Source: Granulimonas faecalis
GTDB lineage: Bacteria > Actinomycetota > Coriobacteriia > Coriobacteriales > Atopobiaceae
Assembly: GCF_022834715.1 (NCBI RefSeq)
Contig: NZ_BQKC01000001.1
Location: forward strand, 1,896,501 to 1,960,500
Reading direction: 5' to 3'
DNA length: 64,000 nucleotides
Positions within the stretch are counted from its first letter, which is position 1. Every line of letters begins with the position of its first letter. Under the pieces are notes generated by a model. It saw only the letters and a program-made list of their open reading frames with translations. It ran no database searches and was not told the origin of the DNA. Shown here one piece after another: positions 17,711 to 26,413 of the stretch. Position numbers and translations under genes: made by a program.

Positions 17711-19924
17711 CTAGCGGCGCGCCTCGCTCACGGTGCGGTGCACGGTACCGGCGGAAAGCGCCCAGCACACCGCCATGTAGCCGCCGTAGACCACCACGAA
17801 CACCAGGGCGCCGGCCGCCGTGGCCCCCACGATGTCGAAGGGGGTGACCAAGGAGACGATCTCGCCCACCTTGGTGAGGGCCACCGCCGAGTGGGCCACG
17901 CCCACGGCCAGGGGCAGCAGGAAGTAGAAGAGCACCTGGCTGAGCAGGGAGCGGTTCTGGAGGCCCCGGGGGCACCCCAGCTCGTTGAGGAGACGGTAGC
18001 GCCCGGCCGAGTCGGCCACTCCGGAGAGCATCTGGATGGCGAGCACCGCGGCCACCGACATCACAAGCACGAAACCGATGTAGACCGCCATATAGCCCAC
18101 GAGGCCCGTGAGGCTGCCCGAGCTCTCCCGCTGGTAGGCGAAGGTGCTGGAGTAGGTGAAGGTGCCCACAGCGCGGCCGTCGTCCATGAGCCAGTTGGCC
18201 CGCTCCACATCGGCGTCGGACTCGCCGCGGGCGAGCAGGGCCGAGGCGGGGAGGGAGTTCTCGTCGAAGTACTCGTCGAAGGCCCCCACCTGGTCGTCGG
18301 GGGCCATGAACTGCAGGAAGGACGTGGCAGGGGCCAGGCCGACCACCATGTCGTCGGGGACCACGAGGGTGCCGATGTTCTGGGAGACGCCGGAGTCGAA
18401 CAGGGCGGCGCTCTCGTCGGTCACCACCTCCTGGACGGTGAGGTCGCGGCCGGCCACGGAGACGGGCAGGGCCGAGGCGGCCACCTGGTCCCAGAAGCGA
18501 CCGAAGGTGGAGGGGCTGTCGGTGGTCACGATCATGGACCCCTCGTCGAGGGACACCGGCTCCATGCCCAGGAGCTGTCGGGAGGCGTTGTAGCTGGAAA
18601 GGGGCTCCAGGACAGGGTAGGTGTCGGCCGCGACGTCCGCGAGGTTGTACTCCTTCCAGAAGCCCATGGTGCCGGTGGCCTTGGCGACGTCGGCCAGGGA
18701 CGTGCCACCCTCGGGCGCCCCGGGGACGTGCTGGTCGTAGGTGTTCACCTGGGCCGTGCGGACCCCGAACCGGTCGAAGTCGATGCCCAGGCGCCGGTAG
18801 TTCTCGGCCATGTCCACGGGGGCGGTGGCCTCGGCGAAGGCCTGGCCGTTGCCCTCGGAGGAGTACGCCTGGATGTTGCCGGAATCGAAGTAGAAGGCGT
18901 TCACCGACGCGGTGTAGGGGCTGCAGCGCAGGAGCGAGTCGTTGAGGGAGGTGGCCAGGGCCATACCCGTGGTCACCGAGGTGACGGCGAGGAAGAGCAC
19001 CATGGCCGTGACCCCCATGGCGGCCGAGCTGGAGTTGATGCGGCTCGCCACCTGACGCACGGTGAACATGTGGAGGTCGCGCAGGTAGAAGTGCCTGAGG
19101 CTCTCGGCCCCCTTGACCAGCACCGTGGGCAGCGCCCAGAACAGCAGGAACGTGCCGGCCGTGACCATGGCCGTGGTGATGGCGAACTGCAGGTTGGCCT
19201 GGCCGTCCTCGCCCGTCGTGCTCCCCAGCATCACGGGGAAGCCCATGGTGAGCAGGCGCTGGTAGGCCCAGACGATGAGGGCCACGGACACCACCAGGGC
19301 CACGGCGGAAAGCACCGGGCGCCTGAGGCGCACCGACTCGTTGGCCCTGCCGCCCCGCACGAGCTCCACCAGGCGCAGGCGCGAGATGGTGCGCAGGTTG
19401 AACAGGAGCATGACCACGAAGGTGACGGCGAAGCAGGAGGCCACGGTGACGAGGGCGTCCCCGGAGACGATGAAGCGGAACTCCTTGACCGTCTCGTTGA
19501 ACAAGGCCGCCGAGACGAAGACCAGGAGCTGCGAGGCGAAGAGCCCCAGCACGAGCCCCACCAGGAAGGCGGCCACGGAGGCCACCAGGGTCTCCACCGC
19601 CATGATGAGGCCCACCTGGCCGCGGGTCATGCCCAGGATCTGGTAGAGTCCGAACTCCTCCTTGCGGCGACGCACGAGGAAGTTGTTGGCGTAGACCATG
19701 AGGAACCCTAGGACCACCGCCAGGCCATAGGTGAGGCCGTGGAGCAGGTCGGCAATGAAGAGCAGGGTCTCGCTGGCCGACCCGGACAGGAACTCCCCCT
19801 GGACCCCGATGGTGTTGAAGGCGTAGAAGACCGCCACGCCCAGGGCGATGGTGACGAAGTAGACGGCATAGTCGCGCAGGGAACGGCGGACGTTGCCGAG
19901 GGCGATCTTAACGAGCATCGCCAC
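17711..19924 (-). CDS. ABC transporter permease, FtsX/MacB-like
   Basis: 737 residues. The N-terminus (VKIALGNVRRSLRDYAVYF) and the tandem arrangement of FtsX-type membrane blocks around a large extracytoplasmic region (about residues 340-600, rich in Asp, Ser and Tyr) are those of BceB/VraG-like permeases involved in antimicrobial-peptide resistance or sensing. About eight to ten transmembrane helices are visible, including LLHGLTYGLAVVLGFLMVYA and a C-terminal group ending near GAAAAGALVFVVVYGGYMAV-type sequence. The GTG at 19922-19924 (or ATG six bases on) overlaps the ATPase gene, so translation is coupled. No histidine kinase or response regulator is adjacent, unlike classical Bce modules. 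Confidence 0.85.
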   Translation of the reverse strand: MAMLVKIALGNVRRSLRDYAVYFVTIALGVAVFYAFNTIGVQGEFLSGSASETLLFIADLLHGLTYGLAVVLGFLMVYANNFLVRRRKEEFGLYQILGMTRGQVGLIMAVETLVASVAAFLVGLVLGLFASQLLVFVSAALFNETVKEFRFIVSGDALVTVASCFAVTFVVMLLFNLRTISRLRLVELVRGGRANESVRLRRPVLSAVALVVSVALIVWAYQRLLTMGFPVMLGSTTGEDGQANLQFAITTAMVTAGTFLLFWALPTVLVKGAESLRHFYLRDLHMFTVRQVASRINSSSAAMGVTAMVLFLAVTSVTTGMALATSLNDSLLRCSPYTASVNAFYFDSGNIQAYSSEGNGQAFAEATAPVDMAENYRRLGIDFDRFGVRTAQVNTYDQHVPGAPEGGTSLADVAKATGTMGFWKEYNLADVAADTYPVLEPLSSYNASRQLLGMEPVSLDEGSMIVTTDSPSTFGRFWDQVAASALPVSVAGRDLTVQEVVTDESAALFDSGVSQNIGTLVVPDDMVVGLAPATSFLQFMAPDDQVGAFDEYFDENSLPASALLARGESDADVERANWLMDDGRAVGTFTYSSTFAYQRESSGSLTGLVGYMAVYIGFVLVMSVAAVLAIQMLSGVADSAGRYRLLNELGCPRGLQNRSLLSQVLFYFLLPLAVGVAHSAVALTKVGEIVSLVTPFDIVGATAAGALVFVVVYGGYMAVCWALSAGTVHRTVSEARR

Positions 19925-20672
19925 CCCCCATCACCGAGATGACGCGGTTGACCTCGGCGAAGAACTCCTGGCGGTCGCGGTCTCCGCGGCGGACCTCGGT
20001 GAAGAGGCTGCCGTCGCGGATGAACAGCACGCGGTGGCAGTAGCTGGCGGCGTAGGCGTCGTGGGTGACCATGAGGATGGTGGTGTCGTAGTCGCGGTTG
20101 AGCCGCTCGAACGACTCGAGGAGCACCTTGGAGTTCTTGGAATCCAGGGCGCCCGTGGGCTCGTCGGCGAGCACGAGGGCCGGGTCGGCCACGATGGCGC
20201 GGCAGGCGGCGATGCGCTGGGCCTGGCCGCCGGACACCTGGTAGGGGTACTTGTCGAGCACCTCGGAGACGTTGAGGGAGGTGGCCACCTGCTCGGTGCG
20301 CTCGCGGATGAACGACGGCTTGCGGCGGGCGATGGTGAGCGGGAGCTCGATGTTCTCGCGGCAGGTGAGGGTGTCCAGGAGGTTGGAGTCCTGGAAGATG
20401 AAGCCCAGCTGGGTGCGGCGGAAGTCGGCCAGGGCGCGCTGGCGCATGTGGGCGACGTCGGTGCCGTCCACCACCACCTCGCCGGAGGTGGGCCGGTCGA
20501 TGGTGGCGATGCAGTTGAGCAGGGTGGTCTTGCCGGAGCCGGACGGGCCCATGATGGCCACGGACTCGCCCTTGGCGACGGTGAGGCTCACCCCGTCGAG
20601 GGCCCGGGTGGCACTGGCGAGGCCTCCCCCGTACACCTTCACCAGGTCGCGGACCTCGAGGACGTTGGACAT
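19908..20672 (-). CDS. ABC transporter ATP-binding protein (LolD/BceA-like)
   Basis: 254 residues. Walker A is GPSGSGKTT, the Q-loop region is LGFIFQDSNLLDTLT, the signature is VSGGQAQR, Walker B is LVLADEPTGALD and the switch His is in VTHD. The signature reads SGGQ-AQ rather than the more usual SGGQ-RQ/QQ. It energises the neighbouring FtsX-type permease. ATG at 20670-20672 follows AGAAAGGAACC. The gene overlaps the permease start and follows the 49-residue membrane protein by 38 bases. Confidence 0.92.
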   Translation of the reverse strand: MSNVLEVRDLVKVYGGGLASATRALDGVSLTVAKGESVAIMGPSGSGKTTLLNCIATIDRPTSGEVVVDGTDVAHMRQRALADFRRTQLGFIFQDSNLLDTLTCRENIELPLTIARRKPSFIRERTEQVATSLNVSEVLDKYPYQVSGGQAQRIAACRAIVADPALVLADEPTGALDSKNSKVLLESFERLNRDYDTTILMVTHDAYAASYCHRVLFIRDGSLFTEVRRGDRDRQEFFAEVNRVISVMGGGDAR

Positions 20673-20710
20673 GGCGGTTCCTTTCTCCAGGGATCGTGCG
20701 GTGGGGAGGG

Positions 20711-20860
20711 TCAGCGGGAGAACACCCAGAGGGCGGCCATCATCACGGCGCCCACGACGGTCATGAGGGCCGTCCAGCACGCCAGCTCGACGGTTGACAT
20801 GGAACCGTCCAGCACGGCCTGGTTGTTCTCGAAGTAGGTGTCGAGGGCCCGCTTCATCAT
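20711..20860 (-). CDS. 49-residue membrane protein at the head of the ABC operon
   Basis: A small gene supported by a strong ribosome binding site (GAGGAGGAGCACC before ATG-ATG at 20855-20860) and its place 38 bases before the ATPase gene. It has a short charged N-terminus (MMKRALDTYFENNQAVLDGS) and one hydrophobic helix (ACWTALMTVVGAVMMAALWV). The family is not recognised. Context suggests an accessory or regulatory subunit of the FtsX-type transporter. Confidence 0.65.
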   Translation of the reverse strand: MMKRALDTYFENNQAVLDGSMSTVELACWTALMTVVGAVMMAALWVFSR

Positions 20861-20937
20861 GGTGCTCCTCCTCACGGGTCGGCGTTTCTGACGACTCCCA
20901 TGGTGGAGGAGGGCCCCGGGGGCTGCCATCGATTGGG

Positions 20938-20963
20938 CTTACGGTGGGTGACAGTGCCGTAAG
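20938..20963. promoter_or_regulatory. inverted repeat upstream of the ABC operon
   Basis: CTTACGG (20938-20944) and CCGTAAG (20957-20963) are perfect 7-bp arms 12 bases apart, about 80 bases before the small membrane protein gene. This looks like an operator for a dimeric regulator. The remainder of the 330-base gap (20861-21190) is repeat array B1. Confidence 0.45.
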
Positions 20964-21021
20964 GGAGGGCCTGCCGGAGGCGCAGGGGGGCTGACGGCAG
21001 CCCCAGCGGCACCCGCCCCGG

Positions 21022-21156
21022 CACCTGAACACGGTTGAGGGCGGGTCCCTGCGCCGGTTTGCACGGGAACCCGCCCTCTAGGGCGCCCAAGGGTGCGAGA
21101 TCCGCCCTCAGACGCGTTCAGGTGGGGAAAGGGTCGCCCTCAGACGCATTCAGGTG
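21022..21156. repeat. B-family repeat cluster B1
   Basis: One forward unit (CACCTGAACACGGTTGAGGG, 21022-21044) faces two reverse units at 21102-21124 and 21134-21156 (CAGACGCGTTCAGGTG type). A degenerate half-unit lies at 21070. The region is non-coding. Confidence 0.85.
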
Positions 21157-21190
21157 CCAAGAGGAGCAGCGGGCCGACGGGTGGGGGGGG

Positions 21191-21841
21191 TCAGGCCATG
21201 CGGCGGGCCTCGATGGCCCTGCCGAGGGTGACCTCGTCGGCATACTCCAGCTCGCCGCCCACGGGCAGGCCCGAGGCCAGGCGCGTCACCTTGACGCCCA
21301 GGGGGCGGATGGTGCGAGCCAGGTAGGTGGCGGTGGTCTCGCCCTCCACGTCGGGGTTGGTGGCGAGGATCACCTCGGCCACCTCGTCGGAGGAGAGCCG
21401 GGCCATGAGCTCGCGCACGTGGAGCTGCTCGGGACCCACCTTGTCCATGGGCGAGACGACACCGCCCAGCACGTGGTAGAGGCCGTGGTAGACGCCGGTG
21501 CGCTCGATGGCCGAGACATCGCGCGGCTCCGCCACCACACAGATGGAGGAGCGGTCGCGCGAGGGGTCGGCGCAGACGTCGCAGACGTCGCCCGTGGCGT
21601 ACGAGAAGCACACGGGGCAGAAGTGCACGAGGCGTTTGACGTCGAGGACGGCCTGGGCGAGGCGCCGGGCCTCCTCGCCGTCCACCGACAGCAGGTGGTA
21701 GGCGATGCGCTGGGCCGACTTGGGGCCGATGCCGGGCAGGCGTCCGAGCTCGTCGAGGAGCCGCGTGAGCGCACGGCGGTCGCCGTCGGGTGATGGTGAG
21801 GGGGCGCCCAGGGGCGTCCCCGTGGGGTCGCTGCCGTACAA
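21191..21841 (-). CDS. recR: recombination protein RecR
   Basis: About 216 residues. It has a helix-hairpin-helix (LGRLPGIGPKSAQRIAYHLL), a four-Cys zinc finger (CPVCFSYATGDVCDVC) and a Toprim domain (ICVVAEPRDVSAIE...). RecR works with RecO/RecF to load RecA at gaps. RecR normally starts about nine residues before LDELGRLPGIG; here the nearest upstream candidate is TTG at 21839-21841, two bases... just past the ybaB stop, without a good ribosome binding site, so the exact start is open. The dnaX-ybaB-recR order is a classic conserved cluster. Confidence 0.9.
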   Translation of the reverse strand: MYGSDPTGTPLGAPSPSPDGDRRALTRLLDELGRLPGIGPKSAQRIAYHLLSVDGEEARRLAQAVLDVKRLVHFCPVCFSYATGDVCDVCADPSRDRSSICVVAEPRDVSAIERTGVYHGLYHVLGGVVSPMDKVGPEQLHVRELMARLSSDEVAEVILATNPDVEGETTATYLARTIRPLGVKVTRLASGLPVGGELEYADEVTLGRAIEARRMA

Positions 21842-21845
21842 GGGG

Positions 21846-22229
21846 CTAGAACAGGCCGGGGATGCCCATGCCGCCCAGGTCCATGCCGCCAAGGCCGGTG
21901 GCGGAGGCCACCTCGCTGTTGGCCGCCTCGGAGGCGGAGTTGAGGGCGTCGTTGACGGCGGCCAGGATCATGTCCTGGAGCAGCTCGACGTCGTCGGGGT
22001 CGAGGGCCTCGGGGTCGATGGCGATGGACTTGAGCTGCATGTCGCCCGAGGCGACCACCTTGACCATGCCGCCGCCGGCGCTGGCGGAGACCTCGAGCTC
22101 CTTGGCCTTGTCCTGGGCCTGGGCGAGCTGCTCCTGCATCTTCTTGGCCTGCTGCATGAGCTGGTTCATGTTCACGCCGCCCATGTTGCCGCGGGGCATC
22201 CCGCCGCGGGACATGCGGTTCTTAGCCAT
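21846..22229 (-). CDS. YbaB/EbfC family nucleoid-associated protein
   Basis: 127 residues. The core (NMNQLMQQAKKMQEQLAQAQ...VVASGDMQLKSIAIDPEAL...LLQDMILAAVNDAL) is that of YbaB/EbfC, a small dimeric DNA-binding protein encoded between dnaX and recR in many bacteria. A Gly/Met/Asn-rich N-terminal stretch of ~20 residues (GGMPRGNMGGVNM) and a Gly/Met-rich C-terminus (GLGGMDLGGMGIPGLF) are common in the family. ATG at 22227-22229 follows AGAAAGGTCAACCC. Confidence 0.92.
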   Translation of the reverse strand: MAKNRMSRGGMPRGNMGGVNMNQLMQQAKKMQEQLAQAQDKAKELEVSASAGGGMVKVVASGDMQLKSIAIDPEALDPDDVELLQDMILAAVNDALNSASEAANSEVASATGLGGMDLGGMGIPGLF

Positions 22230-22317
22230 GGGTTGACCTTTCTGTCGGGGGTGCGCCGGCGGAGGCCGGCGGTGCTGTCACAACTGTAGCGGTCGCGGCG
22301 CGTCATTTGTCTGGTCG

Positions 22318-22368
22318 TGTCCCAACGGTCGGACACTTTTGTCCCAGCAGTCGGACACTTTTGTCCCA
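22318..22368. repeat. 22-bp-period repeat array A3
   Basis: GGACACTTTTGTCCCA occurs at 22331 and 22353, 22 bp apart, and a half-unit (TGTCCCA ending at 22324) keeps the same phase. It lies between dnaX and ybaB. Confidence 0.9.
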
Positions 22369-22420
22369 CGCGGGGGTGCGGGGCGGCCGGGGACGGCGGG
22401 GCCGATGCTCCGGGGTCCGG

Positions 22421-24817
22421 TCAGGCGCCGAAGGGGCCGTCGCCCTCAACCGGGAGCACCCGCACGCCCTCGCCGAAGACCGAGGAGGCCAGCTCGAACG
22501 CCGAGGCCTGGTCGGGCGGCAGCGTGGAGGGGTCCACGGCTTGGGGCCGGGCGGCGGCCCGCGAGGCGGCCTCGACGAAGGGGTCAGCGAGGCCCGGGGG
22601 CGTCGGCTGCGGGGAGGACGCGGGGGGCCTGGGGGCAGGGGCCGGCTGCTGGACGGCCGCGGCCGCCGCAGGCTTGGGCGCGGGCATGGGGGCCGACGCC
22701 GGGGCGGGTTGCCCGGCCGGTCCGGCGGGCTGCTCGGTGGCGCCGGCGGTCGGGGCCATGCCGTAGGCCTCGAGGGGGACCCGGTCGTCGTCGGACTCGG
22801 GGGGCGCCGGAGCGGTCGCCGTGGCCGCAGAGGCCTCCTCCCACGGTGGCACGGCCGCACCGGGGGCCGACGCCGAGGAGGGCGCCTGCGGTGCGGACTG
22901 GGGCGTGGCCGGGCGGGCGGGGGCCGACGCCTGGGGGGCCGGTGCGACCTGGGGGGACGTCGGGCGGGACGAGGGCTGTGGGGCGGGACGGGAGGCAGGG
23001 GCGGGAGCCGCCGTGGCGGGAGACCCCTGCGCCGGTCCGACGGGCGCACCGGCGGCACGGACCTCGACGGTGCGCTGGCCCATGGTCTGCGAGAGGGCCT
23101 GGGAGACGGCCTGCGAGACGTCGGGGCGGCCGAGGAGGCCCTGGACGAAGCCGGCCTGGGGCGACTCGATGACCAGCGTGTGGCCGTCGTCGCTCAGGGG
23201 GCGGGCGTTCATGAGGAGGGCGTGCGTGGGGGCGCTCGTCTGGCGGAGCAAGGAGAGTGCGGTGTCCCAGGCCGCGCCGAGGCGCGGGTCGCCGGGGGTC
23301 GGCGTCGCCGACGGCGCGGGGGCCGCCTGGGTCGCGGGCTTGGGCGCCGGCGCTGGCGTCGGCGCGGAAGCGGGTGGCGCCGGCGTCGGCTGCGGGGTGG
23401 GCTTGGGCGCCGGCGTTGGCGCGGAGGCCAATGCGGGCTTGGCCGCCGCCTGGGCCGCGGGCTGCGGGGCCTGGGCCTGCGGCTGCCGCGGCGGGACGGC
23501 GGCGGCAAGCCGGGCGGCAGCGGTGGCCGAGGCCGGCCGGGCCTCCCGCTCGGCGGCGGGCGCAATCTGGGGCGCGGCCGCCCGTTGCGGCGCCGCGTTC
23601 CTCTCGGCAGCCGCCGGCGCCTGGGACCGCCCATCCCCCGCCCTGAGGGCCGGCGCCGCACCGGCTCCGCCGGCCAGCGCGCGCTCGAGCACGGCCACGC
23701 GCTCGGCCAGGGCCTCCACCGTCATGTCGGTCTCCGGCCGCACGAGGCGCGAGACCGCCACCTCCAGGGTGAGGCGCGGGCTGCGGGCCGTGCGCATGGA
23801 GAGCGCCGTGGAGCCCAGGCAGTCCAGGCAGCGCGAGATCCTCTCGGCGGGCCCCAGGGTCCGCGCCTGGGCCACCAGGGCGGCACGCTCCCCCTCGGTG
23901 CCGCCCAGGAGCGACTCCACCGGACCGGCGACGGCGGCCACGTAGAGGTCGCGCAGGCGCCCCACGAGACCGTCGCAGAAGCGGAGGAGGTCGTTGCCTG
24001 CAGACGTCTGCTCGGCCACCAGGCCGAGCAGGGCCGCGGCGTCGCGGGAGGCCAGGGCCGCCACGGCGGCGTCGAGGGCGGCGAAGTCGGCCACGCCCAA
24101 GAGGTCGCGGGCGTCGGCCGCGGTGATCGACCCGTCGCCGAACACGGAGAGCTGCTCGAGCGTGGAGAGGGCGTCGCGCATGCCGCCGCGGGCGTGGCGC
24201 GCCACGATGTCGATGGCCTCCGGCTCGGCCGAGAAGCCCTCCTCGCGGCAGACGTACTCCAGGCGCTCGCGGATGTCGGCGTCGTCGATGGAGCGGAAGT
24301 CGAAGCGCTGCACGCGCGACAGGATGGTGGCCGGGATCTTCTGCGGGTCGGTGGTGCAGAGCACGAAGACCACGTGGGCCGGGGGCTCCTCGAGGGTCTT
24401 GAGCAGCGCGTTGAAGGCCGCCGTGGTGAGCATGTGGACCTCGTCCACGATATAGACCTTCTGACGCGCCACCGTGGGGGCAAAGTCCACGCGGTTGACG
24501 ATCTCCTCGCGGATGGCGTCCACGCCCGTGCGGGAGGCGGCGTCGAGCTCGTGGACGTCGGGGTGGCGACCCTCGGCGATGGCCACGCACTGGTCGCACG
24601 TACCGTCGGGCAGGTGGCCAGCCCCCTGGTCGCAGGCCACAGCCTTGGCGAGGATGCGCGCCAGGGTGGTCTTGCCGGTGCCGCGGGGACCACAGAAGAG
24701 GTACGCGTGGCCGAGGCCGCCGCTCTGGACACCCCGCTCGAGGGTGGACACCACGGTCTTTTGACCCACGACGTCGTCGAAGGTCTGCGGGCGGTACTTG
24801 CGGTACAGAGACTCCAT
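22421..24817 (-). CDS. dnaX: DNA polymerase III subunit gamma/tau
   Basis: 798 residues. The AAA+ clamp-loader part covers ~1-370: Walker A GPRGTGKTT at 43-51, a zinc-binding region with Cys62, Cys74 and Cys77 (one Cys fewer than the usual four), Walker B VYIVDEVHM at 121-129, sensor 1 CTTDPQKIP. Then comes a very long Pro/Ala-rich linker, with a folded block in the middle (PGDPRLGAAWDTALSLLRQ onward) resembling the tau C-terminal domain and another linker to the end. No A-rich slippery sequence for gamma production is seen. ATG at 24815-24817 has GGGAGGAAAGCC before it. It is the first gene of dnaX-ybaB-recR. Confidence 0.95.
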   Translation of the reverse strand: MESLYRKYRPQTFDDVVGQKTVVSTLERGVQSGGLGHAYLFCGPRGTGKTTLARILAKAVACDQGAGHLPDGTCDQCVAIAEGRHPDVHELDAASRTGVDAIREEIVNRVDFAPTVARQKVYIVDEVHMLTTAAFNALLKTLEEPPAHVVFVLCTTDPQKIPATILSRVQRFDFRSIDDADIRERLEYVCREEGFSAEPEAIDIVARHARGGMRDALSTLEQLSVFGDGSITAADARDLLGVADFAALDAAVAALASRDAAALLGLVAEQTSAGNDLLRFCDGLVGRLRDLYVAAVAGPVESLLGGTEGERAALVAQARTLGPAERISRCLDCLGSTALSMRTARSPRLTLEVAVSRLVRPETDMTVEALAERVAVLERALAGGAGAAPALRAGDGRSQAPAAAERNAAPQRAAAPQIAPAAEREARPASATAAARLAAAVPPRQPQAQAPQPAAQAAAKPALASAPTPAPKPTPQPTPAPPASAPTPAPAPKPATQAAPAPSATPTPGDPRLGAAWDTALSLLRQTSAPTHALLMNARPLSDDGHTLVIESPQAGFVQGLLGRPDVSQAVSQALSQTMGQRTVEVRAAGAPVGPAQGSPATAAPAPASRPAPQPSSRPTSPQVAPAPQASAPARPATPQSAPQAPSSASAPGAAVPPWEEASAATATAPAPPESDDDRVPLEAYGMAPTAGATEQPAGPAGQPAPASAPMPAPKPAAAAAVQQPAPAPRPPASSPQPTPPGLADPFVEAASRAAARPQAVDPSTLPPDQASAFELASSVFGEGVRVLPVEGDGPFGA

Positions 24818-24876
24818 GGCTTTCCTCCCGTCCCGGCTCGGGTTGTCCATTGTACGCGACCGAGACGGCGGCAAGA

Positions 24877-25061
24877 GAAACGGCGCCCCGGGTTGGGGCG
24901 CCGTTCGGCGGTCGTCCGAGAGAGGGAGAGAGCACGACCGCGGGTGAGGACGATGGCGCGCCCGCCAAGAGGGATGCGTCTGGCAGGGGGCGGGGTGCCG
25001 GGCCCCACAGCCAAGTGGCCAAGGAGAAGAGGGGGCGAGGCGCGCCGTTGTCGTCCTTATA
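24877..25061 (-). promoter_or_regulatory. dnaX leader with terminator-like hairpins
   Basis: On the minus strand a TATAAG box (25056-25061) would start a ~230-base leader before dnaX. Within it are the inverted repeat CGGTCGT/ACGACCG (24911-24942) and then a very stable stem (ACGGCGCCCC/GGGGCGCCGT, 24878-24904) followed by TTTCTCTT. This could be an attenuator, or the end of upstream transcripts. The -35 box is poor. No tRNA or SRP RNA signature is present here. The 541-base gap (24818-25358) also holds repeats C and A4. Confidence 0.4.
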
Positions 25062-25163
25062 CCGCGAGGGCGGGCCCTCATTCCCGGTCGCGGAAAAACG
25101 GGGGACCCTTCCGGCGAACGGTAGGTTTTGGCGGGCGGGCGACGGAGGGCGGGGGTGGGGGCG

Positions 25164-25236
25164 TTCGGTGAGCGGACAGGGACCCTTCGGTGAGTAGAAA
25201 TCCGCTCACCGAAGGCCACCAAGCCGCTCACCGAGG
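25164..25236. repeat. C-family repeats (TTCGGTGAGCGG)
   Basis: Four copies of the core TCGGTGAG occur in 73 bp: forward at 25164 and 25186, reverse at 25201 and 25224. The middle pair forms an 11-bp stem (CCTTCGGTGAG and complement). No T-tract follows. Confidence 0.75.
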
Positions 25237-25254
25237 CCGCGAGCTCGCCAAAAG

Positions 25255-25284
25255 TGGGACAAAAGTGTCCGGGTGGTGGGACAC
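25255..25284. repeat. 22-bp-period repeat array A4
   Basis: TGGGACAAAAGTGTCC at 25255 is followed exactly 22 bp on by a half-unit (TGGGACAC at 25277). It lies about 75 bases past the end of the GGGtGRT gene. Confidence 0.85.
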
Positions 25285-25358
25285 GGGACAGGGCCCCGGC
25301 CGCGCGGTGCGGTCGGGGCCCTGCGGGGCGGGGCGATGCCGGGTGGCGCCGGTGAGGG

Positions 25359-26393
25359 CTACAGGCCCTTCTCGATGGCGTCGGTGATGGCCTCCTCCAC
25401 GGCCACGGCGCACGCGACGGTGGCACCGACCATGGGGTTGTTGCCCATGCCGATGAGCCCCATCATGTCCACGTGGGCCGGGACGGAGCTGGAGCCGGCG
25501 AACTGGGCGTCGGAGTGCATACGGCCCATGGTGTCGGTCATGCCGTAGGAGGCGGGGCCGGCGGCCATGTTGTCGGGGTGCAGCGTGCGGCCGGTGCCGC
25601 CGCCGGAGGCCACGGAGAAGTACTTCTTGCCGTTCTCCAGGCGCTCCTTCTTGTAGGTGCCGGCCACCGGGTGCTGGAAGCGCGTGGGGTTGGTGGAGTT
25701 GCCCGTGATGGAGATGTCCACGTTCTCGTTCCACATGATGGCCACGCCCTCGCGCACGTCGTCGGCGCCGTAGCAGTTCACCGCGGCACGGGGGCCGTCG
25801 GAGTAGGGAATCTTCTCCACGACGGTGAGCTCGCCGGTGTAGTAGTCGAACGACGTCTTGACGTAGGTGAAGCCGTTGATACGGGCGATGATCTGGGCGG
25901 CGTCCTTGCCAAGGCCGTTGAGGATCACGCGCAGCGGGGTCTTGCGGGCCTTGTTGGCGTTGTTGGCGATACCGATGGCGCCCTCGGCCGCGGCGAACGA
26001 CTCGTGGCCGGCCACGAAGGCGAAGCACTCGGTGTCCTCGCCGAGGAGCATGGCGCCGAGGTTGCCGTGGCCCAGGCCCACCTTGCGGTCGTCGGCCACG
26101 GACCCGGGCACGCAGAAGGACTGCAGGCCCACGCCGATGGCGGCGGCGGCGTCAGAGGCGGTCTTGACCTCGCCCCTCTCGGCCTTCTTGAGGGCGATGG
26201 CGCAGCCTGCCGTGTAGGCCCAGACGGCGTTCTCGAACGCGATGGACTGGACGCCCAGGACGATGGCGCGCGGGTCGATGCCGTGGTCCTCGCAGATCTT
26301 CTGGGCCTCCTCCAGGGAGGAGATACCGTACTCGGCGAGGGTCTCGTTGATCTTGTCGATGCGGCGCTCGTAGCCTTCGAACGTAACTGCCAT
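25359..26393 (-). CDS. GGGtGRT family protein
   Basis: 344 residues. It contains the signature SGGGTGRTLHPDNMAAGP that names this family of unknown function, plus conserved segments ENAVWAYTAGCAIALKKAER, GHESFAAAEGAIGIANNANK and ITGNSTNPTRFQHPVAGTYK. No transmembrane helix or signal peptide, so cytoplasmic. ATG at 26391-26393 is preceded by GGAAAGGAGC. It follows the NifU-like gene by 20 bases. The two are often neighbours in anaerobes, suggesting a joint role in metal-cofactor chemistry; no function is established to my knowledge. Confidence 0.85.
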   Translation of the reverse strand: MAVTFEGYERRIDKINETLAEYGISSLEEAQKICEDHGIDPRAIVLGVQSIAFENAVWAYTAGCAIALKKAERGEVKTASDAAAAIGVGLQSFCVPGSVADDRKVGLGHGNLGAMLLGEDTECFAFVAGHESFAAAEGAIGIANNANKARKTPLRVILNGLGKDAAQIIARINGFTYVKTSFDYYTGELTVVEKIPYSDGPRAAVNCYGADDVREGVAIMWNENVDISITGNSTNPTRFQHPVAGTYKKERLENGKKYFSVASGGGTGRTLHPDNMAAGPASYGMTDTMGRMHSDAQFAGSSSVPAHVDMMGLIGMGNNPMVGATVACAVAVEEAITDAIEKGL

Positions 26394-26413
26394 GGGTGAC
26401 TTCAGCTCCTTTC

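Noticed and set aside
22421-24817. Programmed frameshift producing a gamma subunit from dnaX
   Set aside because: No A-rich slippery heptamer is visible in the GC-rich sequence after the AAA+ domain.
24840-25350. SRP RNA or tRNA-Ser upstream of dnaX, as in many Gram-positives
   Set aside because: No domain IV core or T-loop found there; the SRP RNA was found at 27904-28008 instead.
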